This document shows positions 1-8,183 of a DNA stretch of 64,000 bases, piece by piece. Numbering within the stretch: position 1 is the first letter of the stretch; every line of letters begins with the position of its first letter. The stretch is from assembly GCA_000696115.1 (NCBI GenBank), contig JJOH01000004.1, forward strand, positions 124,001 to 188,000, written 5' to 3'. Source of the stretch: Streptomyces olindensis. GTDB lineage: Bacteria > Actinomycetota > Actinomycetes > Streptomycetales > Streptomycetaceae. The notes below the pieces were generated by a model. That model did not search any database. It was not told the DNA's origin and saw only the letters and a list, made by a program, of their open reading frames with translations. The position numbers and the translations under genes are program-made.

Positions 1-1302
1 ATGGACGCCGTCTTCGCCATGGACAGGGCGAAGAACTGGACCGACTTCCGCAAGGCCGCCGCCCTGTTCGACGTGCCCTCGCAGAACCTGGTCTACGCCG
101 ACACCGAGAACCACATCGGCTACACCCTGCCGGGGAGGATCCCCCTGCGCGCGGAGGGCGACGACGGCTCCCTCCCGGCGCCCGGCTGGGACCCGAAGTA
201 CCGCTGGACCGGCTACGTCCCGCAGGACGCGCTGCCCTACGAGTTCGACCCGGAGCGCGGCTACATCGTCACCGCCAACCAGGCCGTGATCGACCCGGAC
301 AAGTACCCCTACACGCTCACCACGGACTGGGGCTACGGCACGCGCAGCCAGCGGATCACCGACCTGATCCAGTCGAAGATCAAGGACGGCGGCAAGATCT
401 CCACGGACGACATGCGCCAGATGCAGCTGGACAACAGCAGCGAGATCGCCCGGCTGCTGGTGCCCACGCTGCTGAAGATCGACACCGGCGACAAGGACGT
501 GCGCGAGGCGCAGAAGCTCCTGGAGGGCTGGGACTACACCCAGGACGCCGACTCGGCGGCCGCCGCCTACTTCAACGCCGTCTGGCGCAACATCCTCAAG
601 CTCGCCTTCGGCAACAAGCTGCCCAAGGAGCTGCGGGTCAAGGGCCAGTGCCTGTGGGTCGACCCGGTCAACACCACCGGGCCCGCCGACGAGGCGGAGA
701 AGGTGCGCGAGTGCGGCCAGCGCGACCCCGACCAGGCGCAGCCGGACGGCGGCGACCGCTGGTTCGAGGTGGTCCGCAAGCTGATGGACCAGCCGAAGAG
801 CGAGTGGTGGAAGACGCCCAAGGCGGGCACCCGCCCCGCCGCCGCCGACCGCGACCAGCTGTTCAAGCGCGCGATGATCGACGCCCGCTGGGAGCTGACC
901 GCCAAGCTCGGCAAGGACATCGACACCTGGAGCTGGGGCCGGCTGCACCGCCTGTTCCTGAAGAACCAGACCCTCGGCACCGAAGGCCCCGGTTTCCTCC
1001 AGTACGCCCTCAACCGCGGCCCCTGGGAGCTCAGCGGTGGCGAGGCGACGGTCAACGCGACCGGCTGGAACGCGGCCGGCGGCTACGGGGTGGTGTGGGT
1101 GCCGTCCATGCGGATGGTCGTGAACCTCGGCGACCTCGACAAGTCCCGCTGGATCAACCTCAGCGGCGCCTCGGGGCACGCGTACAGCGCCCACTACGTC
1201 GACCAGACGGACAAGTGGGCCGACGGCGAACTGCTGCCGTGGTCCTTCTCGGACCGGGCGGTCGAGAACGGCACGACCGACAAGCTGGTCCTGAAACCGT
1301 GA
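1..1302 (+). CDS. Penicillin acylase family protein (C-terminal part, cut by window edge)
   Basis: This is the C-terminal ~433 residues of an N-terminal-nucleophile amidohydrolase of the penicillin/AHL acylase family. These are usually secreted or periplasmic enzymes of ~750-900 residues that hydrolyse amide-linked acyl chains. The part seen corresponds to the beta chain, with runs such as YVPQDALPYEFDP followed by YIVTANQAV, and a late WNAAGGYGVVWVPSMRM strand region typical of the family. The catalytic serine at the start of the beta chain lies upstream of the window, so activity cannot be judged here. The ATG at position 1 is probably internal. The gene ends just before a strong bidirectional hairpin. 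Substrate unknown. Confidence 0.85.
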   Translation: MDAVFAMDRAKNWTDFRKAAALFDVPSQNLVYADTENHIGYTLPGRIPLRAEGDDGSLPAPGWDPKYRWTGYVPQDALPYEFDPERGYIVTANQAVIDPDKYPYTLTTDWGYGTRSQRITDLIQSKIKDGGKISTDDMRQMQLDNSSEIARLLVPTLLKIDTGDKDVREAQKLLEGWDYTQDADSAAAAYFNAVWRNILKLAFGNKLPKELRVKGQCLWVDPVNTTGPADEAEKVRECGQRDPDQAQPDGGDRWFEVVRKLMDQPKSEWWKTPKAGTRPAAADRDQLFKRAMIDARWELTAKLGKDIDTWSWGRLHRLFLKNQTLGTEGPGFLQYALNRGPWELSGGEATVNATGWNAAGGYGVVWVPSMRMVVNLGDLDKSRWINLSGASGHAYSAHYVDQTDKWADGELLPWSFSDRAVENGTTDKLVLKP

Positions 1303-1320
1303 GCCACTGACTCCGGCAGA

Positions 1321-1360
1321 CGGAAACGGCCCTCCCCGCGCGCGTGGAGGGCCGTTTCCG
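1321..1360. terminator. Bidirectional intrinsic terminator between convergent genes
   Basis: Perfect inverted repeat with 15-base arms (cggaaacggccctcc and its complement) around a 10-base GC loop. It lies between the acylase stop and the stop of the convergent cyclo-ligase gene. There is no long T-tract, as is usual in Streptomyces. Confidence 0.85.
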
Positions 1361-1362
1361 CG

Positions 1363-1986
1363 TCAGGGCTCCGGCCGGAACCGCCGCACCCCCGACGGCG
1401 TCACCACCGCGTGCACCGGCCGGTCGTGCGGCTCTTCCGGGACGTGTTCGACGACCTCGGAGTCGTACAGCAGCACCACCAGCGCCGGGTGCGTTCCCGC
1501 CCGCTCCAGCCGCGCCAGGACCCGGTCGTACGAGCCGCCGCCCCGCCCGAGCCGCATCCCGCGCGCGTCCACCGCGAGGCCCGGCAGCAGCACGGCGTCC
1601 GCGGTCGTCACGGCATCCGGGCCCAGGCGCTCGCCCGCGGGCTCGAAGAGGGCCATCCGGCCGCCGTGTTGGACACGCGCCAGCGAGCCCTCGCCCTCGT
1701 ACGCGCCCCAGTCCAGGTCGTTGTCGGGCAGCAGCACCGGCAGCAGTACGCGCACGCCCCGGGCGCGCAGAGTGTCCAGGAGCGCGAGCGTCCCGGGTTC
1801 ACTCCCCACGGAGACATACGCGGCGACCGTGCCGGCCCGCGCCAACTCGGGCAGCTCCAGGGCCCGCCCGGCCAGCGCGGCCGACGTTTCCCGCAGGTCA
1901 TCCGCCGTCAACCTGTTCCTCACCGCGAGGATCTCGCGCCGCAAACTCCGCTTGTCAGGCTCGCCCGGACGTGCGATGTGCCTCAA
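1363..1986 (-). CDS. 5-formyltetrahydrofolate cyclo-ligase
   Basis: 207-residue enzyme that converts 5-formyl-THF to 5,10-methenyl-THF using ATP in folate one-carbon metabolism. Seen: the N-terminal KRSLRREILAVRNRL helix that contacts phosphate, and the C-terminal RLGRGGGSYDRVLARL motif (family consensus GxGxGYYD) near residues 150-165. The start is TTG at 1986: GGGAG lies 6 bases upstream and the length fits the family, whereas longer in-frame extensions run into galU. It is divergent from galU. A cyclo-ligase next to galU and a moeA homologue is a conserved actinobacterial arrangement; M. tuberculosis Rv0992c-Rv0994 has the same order, from memory. Confidence 0.93.
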   Translation of the reverse strand: MRHIARPGEPDKRSLRREILAVRNRLTADDLRETSAALAGRALELPELARAGTVAAYVSVGSEPGTLALLDTLRARGVRVLLPVLLPDNDLDWGAYEGEGSLARVQHGGRMALFEPAGERLGPDAVTTADAVLLPGLAVDARGMRLGRGGGSYDRVLARLERAGTHPALVVLLYDSEVVEHVPEEPHDRPVHAVVTPSGVRRFRPEP

Positions 1987-2011
1987 TGGTTGCTCCCGTA
2001 CCGTCGCAATA

Positions 2012-2025
2012 CGCTCATATGAGCG
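2012..2025. promoter_or_regulatory. Perfect 14-bp palindrome in the cyclo-ligase/galU divergent intergenic region
   Basis: CGCTCATATGAGCG lies midway between the two divergent starts, which are 93 bp apart. It is a candidate operator or symmetric promoter element; no regulator is encoded next to it. Confidence 0.4.
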
Positions 2026-2079
2026 CCTATGAACCGGAGCCGCAGATTCCATGCAAAGGCACCGGATAGGGTGGCGGGC

Positions 2080-2982
2080 ATGACTCAGTCGCACCCTCGG
2101 ATCAGCAAGGCTGTCATTCCCGCAGCAGGCCTCGGCACCCGGTTCCTGCCGGCCACCAAAGCCACTCCCAAGGAGATGCTGCCGGTCGTGGACAAGCCCG
2201 CGATCCAGTACGTGGTCGAGGAGGCCGTCGCGGCGGGTCTCGACGACGTCCTCATGGTGACGGGCCGCAACAAGCGCCCCCTCGAGGACCACTTCGACCG
2301 GAACTACGAGCTGGAGTCGGCGCTCCAGAAGAAGGGCGACGCCGGCCGTCTCGCCAAGGTGCAGGAGTCCAGCGACCTCGCGACCATGCACTACGTCCGC
2401 CAGGGCGACCCCAAGGGCCTCGGCCACGCCGTCCTGTGCGCCGCCCCGCACGTGGGCCACGAGCCCTTCGCCGTCCTCCTCGGCGACGACCTGATCGACC
2501 CCCGCGACCCGCTGCTCCAGCGCATGGTCGAGGTCCAGGAGCAGCGCGGCGGCAGCGTCATCGCGCTCATGGAGGTCGCCCCGGAGCAGATCCACCTCTA
2601 CGGCTGCGCGGCCGTGGAGACCACCGAGGACAGCGACGTCGTCAAGGTCAGCGGCCTGGTCGAGAAGCCGGACCCGTCCGACGCCCCGTCGAACTACGCG
2701 GTCATCGGCCGCTACGTCCTCGACCCGCACATCTTCGACATACTGCGCCGGACCGAGCCGGGCCGCGGCGGCGAGATCCAGCTCACGGACGCCCTCCAGC
2801 AGCTCGCGGCCGACGAGAAGATCGGCGGCCCGGTGCACGGCGTGGTCTTCAAGGGCCGCCGCTATGACACCGGCGACCGCGGCGACTACCTGCGTGCCAT
2901 TGTCCGACTCGCGTGCGAACGTGAAGACCTGGGCCCGGACTTCCGGACCTGGCTTCGCAGTTACGTAGCCGAGGAGATGTAA
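2080..2982 (+). CDS. galU: UTP-glucose-1-phosphate uridylyltransferase
   Basis: 300-residue nucleotidyltransferase making UDP-glucose from UTP and glucose-1-phosphate, for cell-wall glycans, trehalose and the Leloir pathway. Seen: the N-terminal AAGLGTRFLPATKATPKEMLP signature (residues ~14-34), DKPAIQYVVEEA directly after it, and a central LLGDDLIDP metal/nucleotide region. The ATG at 2080 gives the usual N-terminus; the longer ATG at 2029 adds residues unlike the family. It is followed after 4 bases by glp/moeA, so the two are very likely cotranscribed. The far end of the window holds galT and a symporter that feed the same sugar-nucleotide pool. Confidence 0.96.
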   Translation: MTQSHPRISKAVIPAAGLGTRFLPATKATPKEMLPVVDKPAIQYVVEEAVAAGLDDVLMVTGRNKRPLEDHFDRNYELESALQKKGDAGRLAKVQESSDLATMHYVRQGDPKGLGHAVLCAAPHVGHEPFAVLLGDDLIDPRDPLLQRMVEVQEQRGGSVIALMEVAPEQIHLYGCAAVETTEDSDVVKVSGLVEKPDPSDAPSNYAVIGRYVLDPHIFDILRRTEPGRGGEIQLTDALQQLAADEKIGGPVHGVVFKGRRYDTGDRGDYLRAIVRLACEREDLGPDFRTWLRSYVAEEM

Positions 2983-2986
2983 CACG

Positions 2987-4327
2987 TTGAGCAGCGCCGC
3001 GCCCCGCGTCACGGACCAGGACCACTCGGGCCCCGACCACCTCTGGTCGGTGGACGAGCACCTGGAGGACATCCTCGCCACCGTCCGCCCTCTGGAGCCG
3101 ATCGAACTGCACCTGCTCGACGCCCAGGGCTGCGTCCTGGTCGACGACATCACGGTGCCGGTGTCCCTGCCGCCGTTCGACAACAGCTCCATGGACGGCT
3201 ACGCGGTGCGGGTCGCGGACGTCGCGGGCGCGAGCGAGGAGTTTCCGGCGGCCCTGGAGGTCGTCGGGGACGTCGCCGCCGGCCAGGCCGAGCCGCTCCA
3301 CGTGGGCCCCGGCCAGGCCGCCCGCATCATGACCGGCGCCCCACTGCCGCCCGGCGCCGAGGCGGTCGTGCCCGTCGAGTGGACCGACGGCGGGCTCGGC
3401 GAGGGCCCGGTGCGAGGGATGCGCGCCCGCAGCCTCGGCCCCGAGGGCGCCACCGGGCATGTGCAGGTGTACCGCCCGGCCGAGGCCCGGGCGCACGTGC
3501 GGGCCAAGGGCAGCGACGTGAAGGCCGGCGACCGCGCCCTGGAGGCCGGCACGGTCCTCGGCCCGCCCCAGATCGCCCTGCTCGCCGCGATCGGCCGCGG
3601 CACGGTCCGCGTCCGCCCGCGCCCGCGCGTGGTGGTGCTCTCCACCGGCAGCGAACTCGTCCAGCCCGACACGGAACTGCGCACCGGTCAGATCTACGAC
3701 TCCAACAGCTTCGCCCTCACCGCCGCCGCCCGTGACGCCGGCGCCATCGCCTACCGGGTGGGCGCCGTCGCCGACGACGCCGAGACCCTGCGCTCCACCA
3801 TCGAGGACCAGCTGGTCCGCGCCGACCTGATGGTCACCACGGGCGGTGTGAGCGTCGGCGCGTACGACGTGGTCAAGGAGGCCCTGTCCCACGTGGGCGA
3901 CGAGGACGAGCCCGGCAGCGGCATCGAGTTCCGCAAGCTCGCCATGCAGCCCGGCAAGCCCCAGGGCTTCGGCTCCATCGGCCCCGACCACACCCCGCTG
4001 CTGGCCCTGCCCGGCAACCCGGTGTCGTCGTACGTGTCCTTCGAACTGTTCGTCCGCCCCGCCATCCGCACCCTCATGGGACTCGACGACGTCCACCGGC
4101 CGACGACCCGGGCGACCCTGGCCGCCGACAAGGCGCTGACCTCCCCGAAGGGCCGCCGCCAGTTCCTGCGCGGCACGTACGCGGACGGCCGGGTGACCCC
4201 GGTCGGCGGTGCCGGATCGCACCTGGTCGCGGCCCTCGCCCACGCGGACGCGCTGATCGTCGTCCCCGAGGACACGGAGTCCGTCGAGCCCGGCTCCGAG
4301 GTCGAGGTGGTCCTGCTCGGCCGATAG
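2987..4327 (+). CDS. glp: Molybdopterin molybdenumtransferase MoeA / gephyrin-like protein Glp
   Basis: 446-residue MoeA-family protein. The MoeA reaction inserts molybdate into adenylylated molybdopterin. Seen: [11 protein letters not shown] (residues ~65-75), the MoCF domain with STGSELV and [27 protein letters not shown], and a C-terminal beta-barrel domain IV. TTG start with GAGGAG 10 bases upstream. Its position between galU and a rimJ-sepX pair matches the locus of the corynebacterial gephyrin-like protein Glp, which binds FtsZ and the membrane receptor GlpR. The Streptomyces counterpart of GlpR is SepX, encoded at 6245. This protein may therefore be a division scaffold as well as, or instead of, a cofactor enzyme. 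The adjacent moaC and mog genes keep the cofactor role possible. Confidence 0.9.
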   Translation: MSSAAPRVTDQDHSGPDHLWSVDEHLEDILATVRPLEPIELHLLDAQGCVLVDDITVPVSLPPFDNSSMDGYAVRVADVAGASEEFPAALEVVGDVAAGQAEPLHVGPGQAARIMTGAPLPPGAEAVVPVEWTDGGLGEGPVRGMRARSLGPEGATGHVQVYRPAEARAHVRAKGSDVKAGDRALEAGTVLGPPQIALLAAIGRGTVRVRPRPRVVVLSTGSELVQPDTELRTGQIYDSNSFALTAAARDAGAIAYRVGAVADDAETLRSTIEDQLVRADLMVTTGGVSVGAYDVVKEALSHVGDEDEPGSGIEFRKLAMQPGKPQGFGSIGPDHTPLLALPGNPVSSYVSFELFVRPAIRTLMGLDDVHRPTTRATLAADKALTSPKGRRQFLRGTYADGRVTPVGGAGSHLVAALAHADALIVVPEDTESVEPGSEVEVVLLGR

Positions 4328-4386
4328 GCGCTGGTTGGGGGTACCGTGTCGCGCACAGCAGGCCCGGACCGGGAGCGCCACACAGC

Positions 4387-4896
4387 ATGAGCACGCAGGA
4401 CCCACGCACGCAGGACGGCCCCACGCAGGACAGGCTCACGCACCTCGACGACGCCGGAGCGGCCCGCATGGTCGACGTGTCGGGGAAGGACGTGACCGCG
4501 CGCACCGCCCGCGCCAGCGGCCGCGTCCTCGTCTCGCCGCGCGTGATCGAGCTGCTGCGCGGCGAGGGCGTCCCCAAGGGCGACGCCCTCGCGACCGCGC
4601 GGATCGCCGGGATCATGGGCGCCAAACGCACCCCCGACCTGATCCCGCTCTGCCACCCCTTGTCGGTGTCCGGTGTGAAACTGGACCTGTCGGTCGCGGA
4701 CGACGCGGTGGAGATCCTGGCCACCGTGAAGACCACGGACCGCACGGGCGTCGAGATGGAGGCCCTCACCGCGGTCTCCGTCGCCGCGCTCACCGTGATC
4801 GACATGGTCAAGGCGGTCGACAAGGGAGCGGTCATCACGGACGTACGGGTGGAGGAGAAGACGGGCGGCAAGTCGGGCGACTGGAGCCGGGCATGA
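4387..4896 (+). CDS. moaC: Cyclic pyranopterin monophosphate synthase MoaC
   Basis: 169-residue partner of MoaA; together they convert GTP to cyclic pyranopterin monophosphate in molybdenum cofactor synthesis. Seen: [18 protein letters not shown] near residues 29-46, the active-site segment [18 protein letters not shown], and [29 protein letters not shown] with the conserved lysines of the C-terminal half. It is ~20 residues longer at the N-terminus than many homologues, with repeated [15 protein letters not shown] residues. Its stop overlaps the next start (ATGA), so it is translationally coupled to the mog-like gene. Confidence 0.95.
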   Translation: MSTQDPRTQDGPTQDRLTHLDDAGAARMVDVSGKDVTARTARASGRVLVSPRVIELLRGEGVPKGDALATARIAGIMGAKRTPDLIPLCHPLSVSGVKLDLSVADDAVEILATVKTTDRTGVEMEALTAVSVAALTVIDMVKAVDKGAVITDVRVEEKTGGKSGDWSRA

Positions 4897-5429
4897 CACT
4901 GGACGCTTCGATCGGCGGTGCACTGTCCGCGCCGTACGCCGCTCTCGTCATCACGGCCTCGAACAGGGCCGCCGCCGGTATCTACGAGGACAAGGGCGGC
5001 CCGCTGATCGCCGACGGGCTGACGCGCTTCGGCTTCGAGGTCGAGGGCCCGCAGGTCGTCCCCGACGGCGACCCCGTGGAGGCGGCCCTGCGCGCCGGTG
5101 TCGAGGCCGGCTACGACGTCATCGTCACCACCGGCGGCACGGGCATCTCGCCCACCGACCGCACCCCGGAGGCGACCCGCCGCGTGATCGACCACGAGGT
5201 GCCGGGCATCGCCGAGGCCATCCGGGCGTTCGGCCGGGAGAAGGTGCCGACCGCGGCGCTCTCCCGGGGCCTGGCCGGAGTGGCGGACGGCACACTGATC
5301 GTCAACCTGCCCGGTTCCAGCGGCGGCGTGAAGGACGGCCTGGCCGTCCTGGAGCCGCTGCTGGTGCACGCCGTCGAGCAGCTCCGCGGCGGCGACCACC
5401 CCAGACCCAGTAGTGGGGGTGCGAGCTGA
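4893..5429 (+). CDS. MogA/MoaB family molybdopterin adenylyltransferase
   Basis: 178-residue MoCF_biosynth-domain protein that adenylylates molybdopterin before molybdate insertion. Seen: [18 protein letters not shown], the phosphate-binding [21 protein letters not shown] (residues ~75-95), and [19 protein letters not shown] near the C-terminus. The ATG overlaps the moaC stop by four bases and the ORF runs into the acetyltransferase gene, so moaC, mog and the GNAT form one translation-coupled unit. Confidence 0.93.
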   Translation: MTLDASIGGALSAPYAALVITASNRAAAGIYEDKGGPLIADGLTRFGFEVEGPQVVPDGDPVEAALRAGVEAGYDVIVTTGGTGISPTDRTPEATRRVIDHEVPGIAEAIRAFGREKVPTAALSRGLAGVADGTLIVNLPGSSGGVKDGLAVLEPLLVHAVEQLRGGDHPRPSSGGAS

Positions 5430-5455
5430 ACAGCCCATCCTGGCCCGTCGAGCTG

Positions 5456-6073
5456 GTGGACGGCGACATCGTCCTCCGGCCGATAAAGCTGCGCGACCAG
5501 CGGGCGTGGCGTGAGGTCAACCGGCGCAACCGCGACTGGCTGCGCCCCTGGGAGGCGACCATCCCGCCGCCCTCGCCCGGCGGGCCGCTCGCCCACCGCC
5601 CCACCTTCCGCCAGATGGTCCGCCACCTCAGGTCGGAGGCGAACGCGGGCCGGATGCTGCCCTTCGTCATCGAGTACCAGGGGCGGCTGGTGGGGCAGTT
5701 GACGGTGGCCGGGATCACCTGGGGCTCGATGTGCTCGGGGCACGTCGGCTACTGGGTGGACGAGGCGGTGGCCGGGCGCGGGGTGATGCCGACGGCGGTG
5801 GCGCTCGTCGTCGACCACTGTTTCCGCACGGTCGGACTGCACCGCATCGAGGTCTGCATTCGCCCGGAGAACGGGCCCAGCCGCCGCGTCGTGGAGAAAC
5901 TCGGATTCCGGGAGGAGGGGATCAGGCCGCGTTATCTCCACATCGACGGGGCCTGGCGCGACCACCTCGTCTTCGCGCTGACGGCGGAAGAGGTGCCGGA
6001 CGGGTTGCTGAGGCGCTGGCACCGGGCACGATCGGAGAGTAATCCGGGAATCCGGCATCACCCCGGAAATTGA
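5456..6073 (+). CDS. RimJ/RimL-type GNAT N-acetyltransferase
   Basis: ~205-residue acetyltransferase of the ribosomal-protein N-terminal acetyltransferase type (acetyl-CoA to an N-terminal or lysine amine). Seen: VDGDIVLRPIKLRDQRAWREVN at the start, acetyl-CoA-binding beta4-alpha3 segment GYWVDEAVAGRGVMPTAVALV, HRIEVCIRPENGPSRRVVEKLGF, and YLHIDGAWRDHLVFAL. The GTG at 5456 is the first standard start but has no clear ribosome site. An in-frame CTG at 5426 overlaps the previous stop (CTGA), has GGGGGTG upstream and adds [10 protein letters not shown]; it may be the true start. A rimJ-like gene between glp and the sepX/glpR gene is part of the conserved actinobacterial cluster. Its substrate is unknown. 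Confidence 0.88.
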   Translation: MDGDIVLRPIKLRDQRAWREVNRRNRDWLRPWEATIPPPSPGGPLAHRPTFRQMVRHLRSEANAGRMLPFVIEYQGRLVGQLTVAGITWGSMCSGHVGYWVDEAVAGRGVMPTAVALVVDHCFRTVGLHRIEVCIRPENGPSRRVVEKLGFREEGIRPRYLHIDGAWRDHLVFALTAEEVPDGLLRRWHRARSESNPGIRHHPGN

Positions 6074-6244
6074 ATACGTGTTCGAAATTGATCGCCCGAT
6101 GACCGGCTCGGGGCAATGAATTCCCGCCCCGGACGGTCTGCTGATCGCATCGATCACAAAAAAGTTCGAAATATCAGCCAGATCGTGCGACACACCGGCT
6201 CAATTGGCGGATGGCCTCACGCAAACCCCTCTACGGTGTGAGAC

Positions 6245-7427
6245 GTGAGCAGCAGCGGCCTCATCTACGCAGTCATTGTCGGGGCCTGGGCCGCCTACTT
6301 GGTGCCGATGTGGCTCCGTAGGCAGGACGAGCTGAACGAGGCCCGTCCGACGGAACGCTTCAGCACCGCCATCCGGCTGCTGTCCGGACGGGCGGGGATG
6401 GAGCGCCGGTACGCCAGGGACCTGCGGGCGCGCTCCACCGACGAGGGGGAGCAGGACGCCGACGACCTGGACGTCGTCACCGAGTCGGTGGACGTCCGGG
6501 CCTTCGCCGTGTCCAAGACCCGTCCGCAGACCCAGGCACCCGTACCGTCGCCCGCCCCCGAGCAGCCGGCCCGCCAGGCGCCGCACGCGCCGAACACGGC
6601 GGGTCCCGAGCGCGGGGGCGGCCGCGTGCCCGCGGCCCGGCGCGGCCTGTCACCGCAGGCCCAGGCGGCCGCGGCACGAGCCCGGCGCTCGAAGGTACTC
6701 GCGCGCCGCCGGCGCACCACCACCATGCTGTTCCTCGCCTTCACCCTCGGTGCGATCGTCGCCGCGGTCGGCGGGCTCGCGTTCCTGTGGGCCCCCGGCG
6801 TGCCCGCCGTCATGCTCAGCGTGTACATCGCGTACCTGCGCACCCAGGAGCGCCGCCGCTTCGCCTACCAGATGGACCGCCGCCGGGCCGAGGCCGCGGC
6901 CCAGCGGCTGCGGGAGCGGCAGCGCCAGCCCCGCCGGCGCGCCTCGGCCGACGAGGAGACCGACGAACCGGAGGAGGGACCCCGAGCCGGTGACCGACCC
7001 CGGCCTCTCGGCCCTCGCCGCGGACCGGCGCGCCCTCGTCGAGCAGACCGACCACGCCGAGTGGGTCGACCAGCAGCGCGAGCGGCAGCGGCGGCCCGGC
7101 CAGGGCGACAGCTGGGAGCCGGTGCCGGTGCCCCTGCCGACGTACGTGACCGCCCCGGTCGCGCCCCGCGCCACCGGTGACGTGGACCTCGGCGCCCCCG
7201 ATACGTGGAGCTCGGCCCGCTCCAGCGCGGTCGCCCCGGACGCGGAGCGCGAGGCCGACGCCGCGGACCCGGCCGAGGAGGACCCCCGGCCGCAGGACAG
7301 GACGGACGACGACGGGCGTACCGACGCCCGCCGCGCGGCCTCGGCGCGACGGGCCCGGGAGCGCGGGCGCACGCCGCTGTTCGACCAGTACGAGGACGGG
7401 GAGCGCCCCCGGGCCGCCAACGAGTAG
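6245..7427 (+). CDS. sepX: SepX / GlpR-family septal membrane protein, reading frame broken by an apparent 1-base insertion
   Basis: Membrane protein of the actinobacterial division machinery: SepX in Streptomyces, counterpart of corynebacterial GlpR, the receptor of Glp. Frame 2 gives an N-terminal transmembrane segment (GLIYAVIVGAWAAYLVPMW), the conserved RRQDELNEARPTERFSTAIRLL stretch, a disordered Pro/Arg region and a second hydrophobic hairpin (MLFLAFTLGAIVAAVGGLAFLW plus PAVMLSVYIAYL). At the GGG run 6976-6978 the coding signal jumps to frame 3. From there third positions are almost all G/C and the tail ends FDQYEDGERPRAANE. Dropping one G gives ...EPEEDPEPVTDPG..., a continuous protein of ~393 residues. 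As written, frame 2 instead runs on into an Arg/Pro-rich tail to 7180. Sequencing error, true mutation or programmed shift cannot be told apart here. Confidence 0.82.
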
Positions 7428-7466
7428 CCCCGCGAACCCGCAGGTGACCGCCCCTCGGGAACGGAT

Positions 7467-7496
7467 TTCCAAGCAGGCCGATCGGGGTGCTAAAGT
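7467..7496 (+). promoter_or_regulatory. Probable promoter of the tRNA-Ala gene
   Basis: TTCCAA at 7467-7472 and TAAAGT at 7491-7496 are 18 bases apart and end 14 bases before the tRNA. This is a plausible housekeeping -35/-10 pair in an otherwise very GC-rich stretch. Confidence 0.4.
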
Positions 7497-7510
7497 TTCA
7501 CTCGTTGCAA

Positions 7511-7584
7511 GGGCCTGTGGCGCAGTCCGGTAGCGCACCTCGTTCGCATCGAGGGGGCCAGGGGTTCAAATCCCCTCAGGTCCA
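7511..7584 (+). tRNA. tRNA-Ala (anticodon CGC)
   Basis: 74-base tRNA without encoded CCA. The acceptor stem GGGCCTG pairs with CAGGTCC and contains the G3:U70 pair that identifies alanine tRNAs. The anticodon arm CCTCG-TTCGCAT-CGAGG places CGC at positions 34-36 and decodes GCG. The T arm has GGTTCAAATCC. Confidence 0.96.
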
Positions 7585-7590
7585 CGCAGC

Positions 7591-7624
7591 TCAGAGCCCG
7601 GTCGGGAAACCGACCGGGCTCTGA
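7591..7624 (+). terminator. Terminator of tRNA-Ala
   Basis: Perfect 15-base arms (tcagagcccggtcgg and complement) around a GAAA tetraloop, seven bases after the tRNA. It is symmetric and may also stop the convergent acetyltransferase gene. Confidence 0.85.
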
Positions 7625-7646
7625 CGTGTGTTCAGGGTCACAACTG

Positions 7647-8123
7647 TCAGAGGCTCTTCGCGAAGCAGCGGCTCGACTCGTAGTGGCGGTAGTAGCCGAA
7701 CTTGGCGCACGGCTCGTAGCCGCTGGACGTGTACAGGGCGATGGCCTCCGGCTGCTTGGTGCCGGTCTCCAGGACCATGCGGACGCGGCCGGCGGCCCGG
7801 GCGTCCTCCTCCAGGGCGGCCAGGATGCGGCGGGCGAGGCCCCTGCCGCGCAGCTGCTCGACCACGTACATGCGCTTGAGCTCGGCGTCGCCGTCCTGGT
7901 TGCCCTCGTCGTTCGCGTCCTGCGCGCGCCAGCCGCCGGAGGCGACGGGCGTGCCGTCCTCGTCGTACGCGATCAGGTAGATGCCGTTCGGCGGATCGAA
8001 GTCCGCGGCGGCCATGGGCGTGGCGTCGCCGTCATCCCCGTAGCGGACGGCGTATTCGGCCTGGACCTGGTCGTTCAGCTTCACGGCGTCGGGGTGGTCG
8101 AAGGAGACCCGGCGTATGTGCAT
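7647..8123 (-). CDS. GNAT family N-acetyltransferase
   Basis: 158-residue single-domain GNAT. Seen: GIYLIAYDEDGTPVASGGWR (beta2-beta3), AELKRMYVVEQLRGRGLARRILAALEEDARAAG containing the RGRGLA acetyl-CoA loop (residues ~95-100), and a C-terminal LYTSSGYEPCAKFGYYRHYESSRCFAK typical of small-molecule GNATs. ATG at 8123. Divergent from the exonuclease III gene, 60 bases apart. The substrate cannot be read from the sequence. Confidence 0.88.
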   Translation of the reverse strand: MHIRRVSFDHPDAVKLNDQVQAEYAVRYGDDGDATPMAAADFDPPNGIYLIAYDEDGTPVASGGWRAQDANDEGNQDGDAELKRMYVVEQLRGRGLARRILAALEEDARAAGRVRMVLETGTKQPEAIALYTSSGYEPCAKFGYYRHYESSRCFAKSL

Positions 8124-8183
8124 GCCAACCACCGTATGCGATCCGGAACTGGACTCGGTCCAGAGTGCCGGTATCGTGCCCGG

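Noticed and set aside
2849..4405. 518-codon minus-strand frame opposite glp/moeA
   Set aside because: Antisense shadow of a well-defined MoeA-family gene.
6960..6990. Programmed frameshift in sepX as the normal mode of expression
   Set aside because: GGAGGAGGGACC is not a strong slippery heptamer and I know of no recoding in this family; an extra G is simpler, though not proven.
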